A stretch of 15,434 nucleotides of DNA from Cladosporium sp. IMV 00045 (lineage: Eukaryota; Ascomycota; Dothideomycetes; Cladosporiales; Cladosporiaceae). The position numbers were made by a program, and so were the translations under genes. Below are positions 1 to 9,200 of the stretch, piece after piece. Below the pieces are notes generated by a model. The model had not been told where the DNA came from. It was given only the letters and a program-made list of their open reading frames with translations, and did no database searches. Location: positions 1 to 15,434 of the forward strand of contig MSJI02000490.1 in NCBI GenBank assembly GCA_001931905.2, in the 5' to 3' direction. How positions within the stretch are numbered: position 1 is the first letter of the stretch; the number at the start of each line of letters is the position of its first letter.

Positions 1-434
1 GGTAGGTCCAGCCTCTGCGCCCGAGTAATGTTGGCATCCTCATGTGAAACGCGCGATGCAGCCGGGGATCCTGCTTCTGATGCGCTAGCCGGCTTCATGT
101 CCTTAGCAAGCAGGGATGCGGGGGGCTGTGCAGAGTCGACAGCGGTCGATTCCTGGTCTCGAGACAAAACATGTTCGCTGCCGGTGCCTTTTTTGGGGGT
201 CGATACCGGCGAATGGTTGACTAGCCGTACTGTGGATTTTCCGTCGTCTCCAGTGCTGGTCGATCGTCGCCATTGCTGGCTTTTAAAAGTCTCCGTATGC
301 TCCTGCAAAGGCGACCTTTTAACTCTCCAGCTTTGTTCCCGTGGCGATTGGATTGGTGTCTGCGAGGCGAAGAATGGCGATGGCGGGCCGCCACTGTCTC
401 TTTTGTGCCCTATGGGCGCCGGATCCAGGAACAT
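1..434 (-). CDS. Unrecognised Ser/Pro-rich protein, N-terminal part (runs off left edge)
   Basis: On the minus strand the frame starting with ATG at 434-432 is open without a stop to the window edge, 144 codons. An in-frame TAA at 455-453 lies seven codons upstream, so this is the first usable Met. The protein begins MFLDPAPIGHKRDSGG and looks disordered: rich in Ser, Pro, Thr, Gln and charged residues, with no membrane segment or signal peptide. Several proline-directed sites are visible (GGPPSPFF, PIQSPRE, KRSPLQE and NHSPVSTPKKG, the last fitting a CDK site S/T-P-x-K). This would suit a regulated nuclear or cytoskeletal protein, but that is inference. I do not recognise the family, and the folded part, if any, lies outside the window. 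Plus-strand frames over the same bases look like shadows. The main doubt is whether the open frame is real coding sequence. Confidence 0.55.
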   Translation of the reverse strand, partial: MFLDPAPIGHKRDSGGPPSPFFASQTPIQSPREQSWRVKRSPLQEHTETFKSQQWRRSTSTGDDGKSTVRLVNHSPVSTPKKGTGSEHVLSRDQESTAVDSAQPPASLLAKDMKPASASEAGSPAASRVSHEDANITRAQRLDL

Positions 435-1531
435 TTGGGAATTGTCGAAATGTTATACAAGAAAAAAAGCGCGCAAATGCGCCGACCGGAATAGAGCGTC
501 GCCAAAGCGACTATGACATGCTAAAAGAGTGTGAGAGATCCAGATGTATTAAAAACGAACGTCGACGCGCCCAAGAGTCGTGAGAATGGACGGTGCGGAC
601 GGGCTCGCTTCTTTTGAGCGATTGTATGTCTCAGTAGTCGCTCATGCGGGCTGCAGGAGCAAGTTTAGGTGCGGGTCTGGAGAAATCGGCATGCGCGGGT
701 GTGACGAGAAATCGACTACTGTGCTGGCGTCGGTCGATAAGGCGTGGCGGTGAAGATGCTGTGCTGTATGGTACAAATAGGGAATGTGCAGAGAGAGGAA
801 AGGGAAAAATTAGGTATACAACAATGAATGGCAAGGCGTGGGAGGACAGAGGGCGGGAAGATGCTCCTGACGATAGGATAATTGCGGATTGAAAGTGCAG
901 TACCTCTCGTGCGTGGTAGCCAAACCATGAGCGCGTCGCACAACGTCCTCGGGCTCGTCATATGGCCTCGGCCACGCTCGCCATCGCTCGAGCACTGTGG
1001 CCTTTGTCGATTGGCGTGTAGGGCCGCGAGACACTGAGAGGGGTGCGCGTGGCTGCGGCACAGGGGGGCGCGTTGCACGCGAAATTGCCCTGACCGAGCA
1101 TCGACCACCACTCATGCCGTAGCTCCAGTGGTAGTGCCGTGCTCTTCACCCAGGCGGGCCAGATTTATTAATATACTGTCATTCTTTGACGACGGTGATG
1201 ACTGGCAGATGTGCAGTCGGCAGATGTGTGCGATGATATCAGCCACTCTTGATGTCCAGTACCGCAAGACGTCTCTCCAAGAAACATGTTTCTTGTCCCA
1301 TTTCCCATGTAAGGGATGAGCTGACGTTGAATTCCGCTGTTTGTTAAAGCCAACGGCGGGCGCGCCACATAGCCGGGCAGCAAAGAGAATGGACGGCAGG
1401 AGTATTTTAGACTCTTGCCATGTCCTCACTTCTTCAACGTCCCACGCCCTCGATTAGGCAGTCCTGCCAGTCCAGGGACATCGATCTTCCAACCGCTTGA
1501 TTAGATCTCATGCAATATCACCGTCTTCACT
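435..1531. other. Intergenic region, divergent promoters
   Basis: About 1.1 kb lies between the start of the left-edge minus-strand gene and the first exon of RCE1. Open frames here are short, overlap on both strands and encode low-complexity Arg/Ser/Cys-rich peptides with no recognisable motif, so I call none of them. The stretch should contain the 5' ends and promoters of both flanking genes, which point away from each other. I see no convincing TATA box, tRNA or repeat in it. Confidence 0.5.
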
Positions 1532-2937
1532 ATGCCTGCCCTGCCGATTGACATCTACGCCCACGGCTCCCGCCTGCTGGACTCGCTCAAGAAATACTAC
1601 GTTAAGGAGGCTGGTATGTCATATTGTCGTCCTTGCCCCCTTCATCGCCCCAATCATCTCAGTCTTTCAAACCCCATGTCCGCGAATACCGACTCCTCCA
1701 CCTCAAGACCCACCGCGCTTGGCAGAGACATGTCTTGCTACCGGGTGTGGCCTGTCACTGCCGGCACTGATCGTTCCGAACCTACGCCTTGTCCTATACA
1801 CCTGATCTACGATGATAATGCACCTGCGAGCACTACGAGCACTACGAGCACTTCGCTAAAATGACGTTGACAGAGGCTCCTCCTCCCCTAATATCATCCC
1901 GCATAGCACTGCTGTGCGCCTTCGTATTCACAGCCTTCTACGTCGCGCCATTTTACCTCTCGCCGACCCTCCGCTCTACCTCTCTGGCCTCCCGGGACTC
2001 CCCCTCAGTAATCCGCGCTCGCGTCCGCTCCGTGACCCTCGCCTGCATAGCCTGCATAATCGTCAACGTCTCCATCCTCGCGGTCTACGGCAATGCCACG
2101 CCGCGCGACGTCCTCCGCCTCTGGGGCGTGTGGCCCATCTACCTCGTCGACATCGCCCGCCTGCTCGCCCTAGTCGCCGTCCTCTTCGTCGGACCTCTGT
2201 TCAAAAGCCTCATCGCCGAAGGCGAATGGCGCGACCTGACCCCCTCGACCATCAAAGCGGAACTGATCGACTCCTGGACCGGCTACCGCAACATCATCGT
2301 CGCGCCAGCATCCGAGGAACTCGTCTTCCGCTCCCTCGTCATCTCCCTCTACCTGCTGGCCAAGGTCTCCCCCGTCCGCATAGTGTTCACCACGCCCCTC
2401 ATCTTCGGCATGGCGCACCTGCACCACCTCTCCGCGAATCTGCGCACGCACACCCCGCCGGGCCACAAATCGCCACCCCTGGCGATCTGGCTGCAGTGCA
2501 TCGCCGTCAGCCTCTTCCAGTTCACGTACACGAGCCTGTTCGGCTTCTTCGCCGCTTTCGCGCTCTTGCGAACAGGAAACTTGTACGCCGTCGTGCTCGT
2601 CCACAGCTTCTGCAACTGGATGGGCGTGCCGCAGTTTTGGGGCCGGATTGGGCAGTTCGCACCGCATCCGGTGAACATCACGCCGGACGTCGCGCAGGGC
2701 AAGCGCGATGAGAGTCCCGATGCGGCGGTGAGGGTGGGGAATAGTCTGATGCAGGACGAGGCGGAGGGCGCGGAGGGGGAGAAGGCGAGGGTGTTGAGAG
2801 AGGCGCAGATGGGACCGCAGGATTTGGGCGTTGCGTGGACGGTGGTTTATTATCTGTTGCTTGTTGCGGGTGCTTACGGGTTTTATGTGCTGTTGTTTCC
2901 TTGGACTGAGAGCGCGAATGCGTTGGCTATCATCTGA
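1532..2937 (+). CDS. RCE1: CAAX prenyl protease 2 (Rce1), two exons
   Basis: Rce1 is the ER-membrane glutamate endopeptidase that removes the -aaX tripeptide from prenylated CaaX proteins such as Ras and fungal a-factor, acting between prenylation and carboxymethylation. Proposed exons are 1532-1613 and 1874-2937 (intron 1614-1873, GTATGTC to TTGACAG), joining in phase to give 381 residues. In that numbering the CPBP/Rce1 signature is intact: the EExxxR motif at E175-E176 and R180 (SEELVFR), FGMAH with H209, and HSFCN with H271 and N275. Several hydrophobic segments fit a multi-pass protein, including one near the N-terminus (ALLCAFVFTAFYVAP) and one near the C-terminus (VVYYLLLVAGAYGFYVLL). 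A charged loop of about 60 residues precedes the last segment. The intron is supported by phase and splice signals only. The alternative is a start at the in-frame ATG 1861, giving 358 residues. Function is clear; the 5' end is less so. Confidence 0.93.
1828..1854 (+). repeat. Three 9-bp tandem units in the RCE1 intron
   Basis: GAGCACTAC occurs twice back to back, followed by GAGCACTTC (one mismatch). The tract ends 19 bases before the proposed 3' splice site. It is a small direct repeat that may vary in copy number between strains; nine bases per unit keeps any reading frame through it. Confidence 0.8.
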
Positions 2938-3046
2938 GTACATGCGGACTAATCACGCACTTTTCACAGACGAGGGCGCAGTACCCATAGCAGTAATCTT
3001 AGAAAACAAGCGTAACGACAGCCAAGCACGTCTGGAATACGTCGCA

Positions 3047-3850
3047 TCACCACGGAACTTCTCTCATCGCCCCATCTTCATATTCCCAAAAACCCGATTT
3101 ATACCTCCCCCCTTCCCCCAGAGCAAGCTTGACAACGACTTCCGCTCCCTGTATTGGAGGCTTGGGCCCGCGGTTTCCATTCAGATCAGTCCTGCAGTGA
3201 CCGGGATTGGCCACGTAAAAGGCGATGGCAGGGTTAACTTTGCCCATCTCCAGCGTCAAGACGTTAAGCCCAACCTTACTCACCGAATACGGCACGGAAA
3301 CCGTCGGGGGCAAATCGCCGCTCACGAGTCGATACACCGACGCCCGGCCGGAGGAGACGTTGATGATGCGCGGAAGGGCGGATTTCCGCAGGAGAGGTAT
3401 GAGCGAGCTGCAGAGGAGGGCGATGGAGGTGATGTTGGTGTTGAAGATGGTGTTGTATGTGGCGCGGAGGGTGTGGGAGTCGGAGGTTGGGGGGGCGGCG
3501 ATGCCGGCGTTGTTGATTAGGACTGGGAGATGGATGTTAGTTGGGTTTTTTTATAAGTTATTCGTTGAGACGTTGTGCGTGGGTGCCGTACCGTCCAATC
3601 TCGCAAACCCCCTCTCGACTTCGAGAACCAAGTTTTGCACGCTCTCGTCGCTCGTAACGTCCAATTCGACAGCATGGAAATCTGCCCGCAGGCCGGTGTC
3701 GCGAAGGTGTGCGACCGTGTTTTGCGCTGAATGGAGGGTTCGAGCTGCGACTAGGATTGTCAGGTCGCCTCGCTGCTGGGCGAGTAATTGGACGATGCCG
3801 AGGCCGATGCCGCGGGAAGAGCCTGTTACTAGGATGATTGGGGAGGTCAT
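3047..3850 (-). CDS. Short-chain dehydrogenase/reductase (classical SDR), two exons
   Basis: A soluble NAD(P)(H)-dependent oxidoreductase of the classical SDR family; the substrate cannot be read from sequence. Exon 1 is 3850-3592 and exon 2 is 3522-3047, separated by a 69-base intron (3591-3523) starting GTACGG, with a CTAAC branch site and a CCCAG end. Splicing restores RLD-VLINNAG and gives 244 residues, normal for the family. Visible motifs are the cofactor glycine motif TGSSRGIG (9-16), LDV (D64), NNAG (90-93), NVSS with the catalytic Ser at 143-144, and the catalytic pair Y165 and K169 (YSVSK), followed by the NPGHCRTD segment. All catalytic residues are present, so the enzyme should be active. 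The ATG at 3850 is chosen because it places the glycine motif nine residues in; the open frame upstream is probably leader. The stop codon faces that of RCE1, only 109 bp away. Confidence 0.93.
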
Positions 3851-4542
3851 GGGGTGCTGATGGGAGGGTGATGGGATGTCTTTTTGGGGAGAGAGGAGGG
3901 GGGATGGGTGGGGTTTTGTATATATACGTTCTAGTTGGTTTATGCTATGGAGTTGTCTCAATTGGCCATTCGGACTTGTCAAGGACTTCGTTATAAAGCC
4001 CGAGAGGAGCAAGTTCCTCTATCAAAAATGAAGACATGAAACCACAGCTTGTCGCCTCTCTGGCAATCGTTGCAGTGTGGTAGTAACCGGCGATAATGGA
4101 CGTAACGAAACGGATCGCCGAAGGATCCAACCTTGAAGCAACAGATCGCGAGAATGGAGTACCAAGGATACCATATCTGGCGATCCTTGCACTAAGCTTT
4201 ACAACAAGGTCGTTCGGATATAACTTTAATGATAACCTTAAACACGATCCAACCGCACCGAAGAAGACTTGAGAGCCGTCAGCGTAACATCAAATGTGCA
4301 TCCATGATGGTACCTTACCAAGCTGACTTTCCAATCTTTCCGGTTCCCTCCTCAACACGGTCTATGTTGCATCTGGTGTCATCATTCTGCTTTATTGAGG
4401 AGGCAGCGAAGTCAACCTGTGCGCGCAGCATTCCTTCCGCGTTACTTCTGTAGAAACATAAGTATTCAGACTAGCTGCTCGGAACCTCCGAGTCCAATCT
4501 TTCTCGCTCTCTACCGTCCCTGTCATCACTATCATCTCCAAT
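3851..4542. other. Intergenic region between SDR and lipase pseudogene
   Basis: This holds the SDR promoter and the upstream flank of the lipase remnant. One minus-strand frame stays open for about 114 codons (roughly 4290-3945) but lacks an early ATG and matches nothing I recognise. Otherwise I see no gene, RNA or repeat. Confidence 0.5.
3918..3927 (-). promoter_or_regulatory. TATA-like element upstream of the SDR gene
   Basis: The palindromic run GTATATATAC lies about 70 bases upstream of the SDR start codon on the minus strand, a plausible TATA position. It is assigned by position and sequence only. Confidence 0.45.
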
Positions 4543-5324
4543 ATGCTACCCCATGCGTTCATTCTAGCATTAGCATCGCTGGCCAGGACCAGCGACGCTA
4601 TACTAGCATCTGCTGCGTCTGTATCAACTAAGATATCCGCAACAACGACTTTGACCACTCCGGCCGAAGCAAGCAGAGCTTCGCTTTCCTTGTACGAAGC
4701 AAAACCGAACAGAACCTCCATCCTAGCAGCTTACATCGAGAATGGGCTCACCACGTTGGATCTTGCGGAAGCTGTAGAGATTGTCGAGACACCATTGAGC
4801 GGGCCGAATGGCGACAAGAATGTGAACAAGGGAGTTCCAAACCCACCTGCCTATCCGAGAGCTGCTATAGATGATGCACCATATAGCTTGCCAGAAGAAG
4901 AACTTAAACGGGCGCTGTATATCCCTTCAACATTCCAATGCGACTGTAACAGCCAGCCTCTCATCCTTGTGTCCGGGACGGGGGCGACGGGTTACCTTAT
5001 GACGAGATCGTCGAGCCGCAGCAAGGCGCGAATGCTTCAGCACATTTGCTAAGTTCGAAGCACGCGGAAGCATCAAACAACCAAGTCCAGCTCGTCTGTC
5101 CAGGCCAGCCGGCTGGCTCATTTTACACCCACGAAGGCATACTTTACAACCCGGTCGGATTCGCACTGTTGAAAGACGCTTTGAGCCACGAAGGACCCGG
5201 CAGAACGTCGCGTCTGGATCTCAAGACTGTTTGCGCAGATTACTTGGGTCCGGGCTTGAGTCTTGAGGATATGAGATTGACCCATGATGCTATCGTGATT
5301 GGAGGCATTGCTGGGCTTTACTAA
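4543..5324 (+). pseudogene. CALB-like secreted lipase pseudogene, catalytic core deleted
   Basis: Relic of a Candida antarctica lipase B (CALB)-type alpha/beta-hydrolase that would have been secreted. The 5' part (frame of 4543) encodes a signal-peptide-like start (MLPHAFILALASLART), the prodomain-like stretch with AVEIVETPLSGPNGD and YSLPEEELKRALYIPSTF, and the oxyanion-loop motif GTGATG (residues 145-150). At about 4996-5000 the sequence jumps directly, with a frame change, to the family's C-terminal part in the frame of 5001-5324: DEIVEPQQGANAS, then VCPGQPAGSFYTHEG, LYNPVGFALLKDAL and IVIGGIAGLY. In CALB the catalytic Asp lies in the DEIVQPQ segment and the catalytic His in the later segment matching SFYTHEG, so both remain. 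The nucleophile Ser block between them, roughly 200 residues by comparison with the family from memory, is absent. Read as is, translation ends after 169 residues at 5052. An intron cannot explain this, because the missing residues occur nowhere nearby. Confidence 0.85.
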
Positions 5325-5847
5325 GCGAACAAGACTACGGTTGAGCCACCTATCAGATGTAAGGCCATGTTATCCATTGAACCACATTTGGAAAGCTGCT
5401 GATGTGCTTTTCAAGCTTATGCCCAAACTCGCGCTGGCGGATGGCATGACGACGCCGAACGATACAACGATCTCGAGCGCAATGAGATGTGATTGCTGAG
5501 CTGCTACATCTGGCTTTGCGATGTCCAGAAGTCCATGCAGTGTTGCTGTGCTTATTCTCCAATACGAATTAGACGTGCTTCATTTTCTAGTACTATCGGT
5601 CCTATGGCCTAGGCATTGATCGATATTCGTCGATCTTTCATTTGTCACTTGCTACAACGAATACCCAATAGTTCCAATCTGACTTAACATTGCTCAACTG
5701 GACGATATTGACATTCTGCTAGAATCCTGAGGCCTTCGCAGTGTAGCGAACCAATAGATGAAGCTTAGTGAACGAACACAACGGCGTAGAGTATCGTCTT
5801 CTGATGACAGCAACGGGAAAACGACAATTATACCTAGAAAGCATTTC

Positions 5848-5868
5848 CTATATTTATAGTAAATATAG
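5848..5868. repeat. Perfect A+T-rich hairpin
   Basis: CTATATTTA and its exact reverse complement TAAATATAG flank the three bases TAG, forming a 9-bp perfect stem. It could act as a transcription end or polyadenylation-type signal for either strand, or be a chance palindrome in A+T-rich DNA. Confidence 0.7.
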
Positions 5869-5956
5869 CATATTTCGTAGGGATATGTTTTGTTAACGGC
5901 TATCAAGAAATACATAGGAATTTTTGTGCTCTGGCGTCGCCCACGTCCAATAACGC

Positions 5957-5978
5957 TTACCCTAACCCCAACCCTAAC
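5957..5978 (+). repeat. Interstitial telomere-like tract
   Basis: Reading through this tract gives TTA followed by CCCTAA, CCCCAA and CCCTAA units and a final C. Two units match the TTAGGG-type telomere repeat of filamentous fungi exactly and the middle one differs by one base. The orientation is C-rich on the plus strand. It is short, so it may be a telobox-like regulatory site, a scar of break repair, or chance. Confidence 0.65.
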
Positions 5979-6218
5979 GGTACAAGTCAAAGACATGGGA
6001 ACGTTTCAAACCTCTTTTCCAGCACAGCAGAGTTTCAGACTCACTGGGAATCGACTGCATTCGCATATATGGAAGTCAATTCGAATGGGTTGCTGCAATG
6101 GATGTCCAACATGAACATTCGTTAAATGGAATCAATCGATTGCTTCTACAAAAACCCGCTGGTCGTGCCAATACCGCGACCACTGTCAGACAATTTCACC
6201 CAACCAAACCAAACGTAA

Positions 6219-9200
6219 TCACCAATCATCACCAAAGAACTCATCCTCACCGCCCTCATCCCAACCTTCATATTCTCCGTCGCCTTTGCTCCTCACATTT
6301 GCAAACCCCCCATCACCCTCCCGATCCAATTCCCTCCAATCCCTCGGCCTCTTCGGCTTCATTACCATCTTCACCCTCTCCTTCGTCCTAGTTCCCGCCT
6401 CACTCGCCGCCTTCAAATAACAAACCGCGTCTTTCGCAATCCAGAAGACAAACTTTTTACGCTTCGCGTACCAATTTCTCGCCAACCAGGCGGCTTTGAA
6501 GCACTCCCAAACGGTCGGAGCGGTGGGACCGGATCGGAACGCCCAGAAAGGGTTGTTTTCGTCAATGGGCTGGATGGAGGAGTATGCAGTTAAGCAGTCT
6601 TGCAGGCGGGAGGTGTGGATATCGTTTCGTGGGGTTTCCGGAGATGTGGATGTGGATGCCTTGTTGTTATTGTTGGCGTTGATCTGCCAGAGGGCGATCC
6701 ACTTGTCGTACACGGCGGTGAGCTGTGATTTTAGATTGCTATTCTCTGCCTTGGCGAGGTCTGTTGGGATCATGGACAATGTGAACTGGAGATCGGGGTC
6801 GCTGCAGACACTTTGCGCGGGCTCCACGATGCTTCTGTGGATGTCTTCGAGGTTCGCGGCGAAGTGCGGGTTGATCACATTGAAGACCGCGTCGTCGAGG
6901 ACGGAGGAGTATCTTCTCTGCGGGTATTTGCGGAGAGTTTCGCGCAGGATGGGTTTGTTGATCTCTTGTTGACCGTTGCCGTTGCCGTTGCTGTTGATGG
7001 AATCGATGTTGGCTTCGTCCAGGTTTTCTTGGTATCTGACCCGCTTCAGTTTTTTCGCTGGAGGGCAGATGTCGCTGTGGTCGGCGGTGACTTTGACAAA
7101 GTCATTCGCGTCGAAGTGGTACCCATTCTTGCTGTCGTCGATGATCAGATCGTGGAGATCTGCTAGCAGCCTCACACCTTCGTGCCAGAGATCGTTGTGG
7201 TGGTAGGTGAGCCGGTAGAGACGGTTAGTGACCTGTCCAAGCATTTTCTCACGGCACGCGAATGCCAGTACGATTTCGAGCCACTTTCGTACATGCTGAT
7301 CAGTCCCGAAGTGTTCGTCATCGAAAATCTCCCGAAGCTTTCGAGTCTCCTGCTTGATCGGGAATTGTTCAATGCCACGCTGCTCAATAACAGGAGCATT
7401 CTTGAACGGATCAACCAGTCTTTCATCAGCGCAAATCCAGAACTTGTCGCCATCATAATCACCACCCTGAAGCTTCGCGGCAAGAGGAATCTGGCCTCTC
7501 GTAGACATGACCACCACATCCTTCAAGTGAGCCAGTGCCGGATGACACACGCACTTAACCCTTTGCATATCCGAGCCACGGAGTGCTGGACTGCGTGCTA
7601 TCAGCACACTTCGACCCGCGAACATATCAAAAGTTTCGTTAGTGGACTCATGGACCAATGCCCGAGAGAGCGACAGATGTACCTCGCCAGGGGCAAGTAC
7701 GCCATACGGATCGGCCACGCCGAAAACATTCGTCGACTTCAAGCACGTGAACTTCAGCTCGGAGCGGATTCGTTGGAAGTGATATTCTTGCATACGCTCA
7801 ACAGCTTCGGCTAGAGGTTGGCATTCTGCAGGCATGAAACCTGCTTCGTCCAAAAGTAGCTGGGTTCTCGCTGCTGGAATCCGCGGCAACCCAGGTTCAT
7901 CTATCCTAGGCTTGTCACCGGAAAAATCGAAATGCTTGCTGCGTTGGAGGACAAGTCTGGCAGGATCGGTGGCCGCTTCTTTCCACACTTGGGCGTGGTT
8001 TGCGATTTCTTCGCGGATCATCTCGAGTAAGGTCTTCCTCGGCACACCGCGGTCCTCGAGAATGCGCAGGAAATCCTTGTACAGAAGCGAGCATTTTGGA
8101 GCTCCAGAATACGAAACAACGTCGAAGCTCCAGCGATCAGCTTCACATGAAGAATTGATCAGGTCTTCACTTCGCGGCTTGATCTTGAGCTGGCTTGGGC
8201 GAATCTCAATCCAGGTGGCAAGATGTTTCGGGTCGAGCGTATCGTAAGAGCCGCTGACCTGCCACAGGCCCTTTGATCCATTGATGCGCCCTTGGAAGAC
8301 GGCGGGTCGATCGGTAATGTCGTTCTCCTTACAAATGTTGATTGCCGCACCAACAGATATGATCGCGCAGCCATCGGTCATGACTTCTCGTTCGCTAAAG
8401 GGTTGAAGTAGCTTTCCAGTAAATGCAGGATCTTCCCAGGTCTCATCTTCGGGCTCTCCGTTTGCCAGGATGTCGTCAACAAATCGAATCTGATCAGGTT
8501 CGAACACGACTGTGGGCATCGTCCTCCTGATGCTAAGAGATATGCGTGCGAAAGCTTTGCACACGGCCTGGTTGGCGTTTTCGTCGAAAGGGAGCATCCA
8601 GTTCAACAACTGAAAATGAGAAAGTGGCTCAGAGATGTCATCGCCGTCGGTAGCGAAGAAATAACAAAGCCGAGTAGCTCCGGCATTTGCAGTTTTCTTC
8701 GCAACAGCCTTCTTCTTATCTGACGAGTCGTCGATATAGAAGATGCGCCATACCCTACCTAGAAAGACTTTGGACTCCAAGAGCCACTCTTGGAAAGCAG
8801 AAAGCAGAGCGTTTCTCTGAGTGCCACTGAAATGACTGGGTAGGTCTTGCGTGAGCGAAGGTGTTTCGACAACCAGCACTCTGCTCGATCCAAAACGCCT
8901 CCCAAGCCGGGTAGACATTGCCTCCTTTCTGATAGGATGCAGGTTCAGCTGCAGCAGCGACTTGTCATCACTCTTCATATTCAACTCCATCCTCCCCTTC
9001 CAGTTAAGCCGGGCATCGTTCCTGCCGGCATCGGGGCTCCATATATCAGGAGATGAGTGCTGGAATGACTTGATTCCATGGCTGGCTAGTAGCTCTCTTG
9101 CACTAGTGTGGTCTTTTGCAGTCGCCACTTGCTCTGGTGTGAGGAGTGTTTCGTGTAGCATGCGGGCTCGCTCGACACAGACAGCGTATGGTACGTCTTC

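Larger units (their letters stand above)
5325..6218. other. Gene-free, partly A+T-rich stretch
   Basis: Nearly 900 bases lie between the lipase remnant and the RdRP stop codon. No frame carries a recognisable protein. The region includes a locally A+T-rich section around 5820-5930 with a perfect hairpin, a telomere-like tract at 5957-5978 and a small inverted repeat at 5618-5635 (GATCGA / TCGATC around six bases). The part next to 6218 should be the RdRP 3' UTR. Confidence 0.6.

Noticed and set aside
28..516. 162-codon plus-strand frame near the left edge
   Set aside because: It is Cys/Ser/Trp-rich without any motif and lies opposite the more protein-like minus-strand frame 434-1.
716..1111. 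131-codon minus-strand frame in the left intergenic region
   Set aside because: Composition is low-complexity Arg/Ser/Cys/His, other frames overlap it, and no domain or splice pattern supports it.
1115..1170. A tRNA-like 5' part (TAGCTCCAGTGGTAG, resembling an A box)
   Set aside because: There is no B box (GGTTCRANYCC), no matching acceptor stem and no consistent anticodon arm in the following 70 bases.
2170..2943. 257-codon open frame antisense to RCE1, and a 265-codon plus-strand frame at 1914-2711
   Set aside because: Both overlap the well-supported RCE1 coding exon, are Arg/Pro/His-rich and look like shadows of G+C-rich codons.
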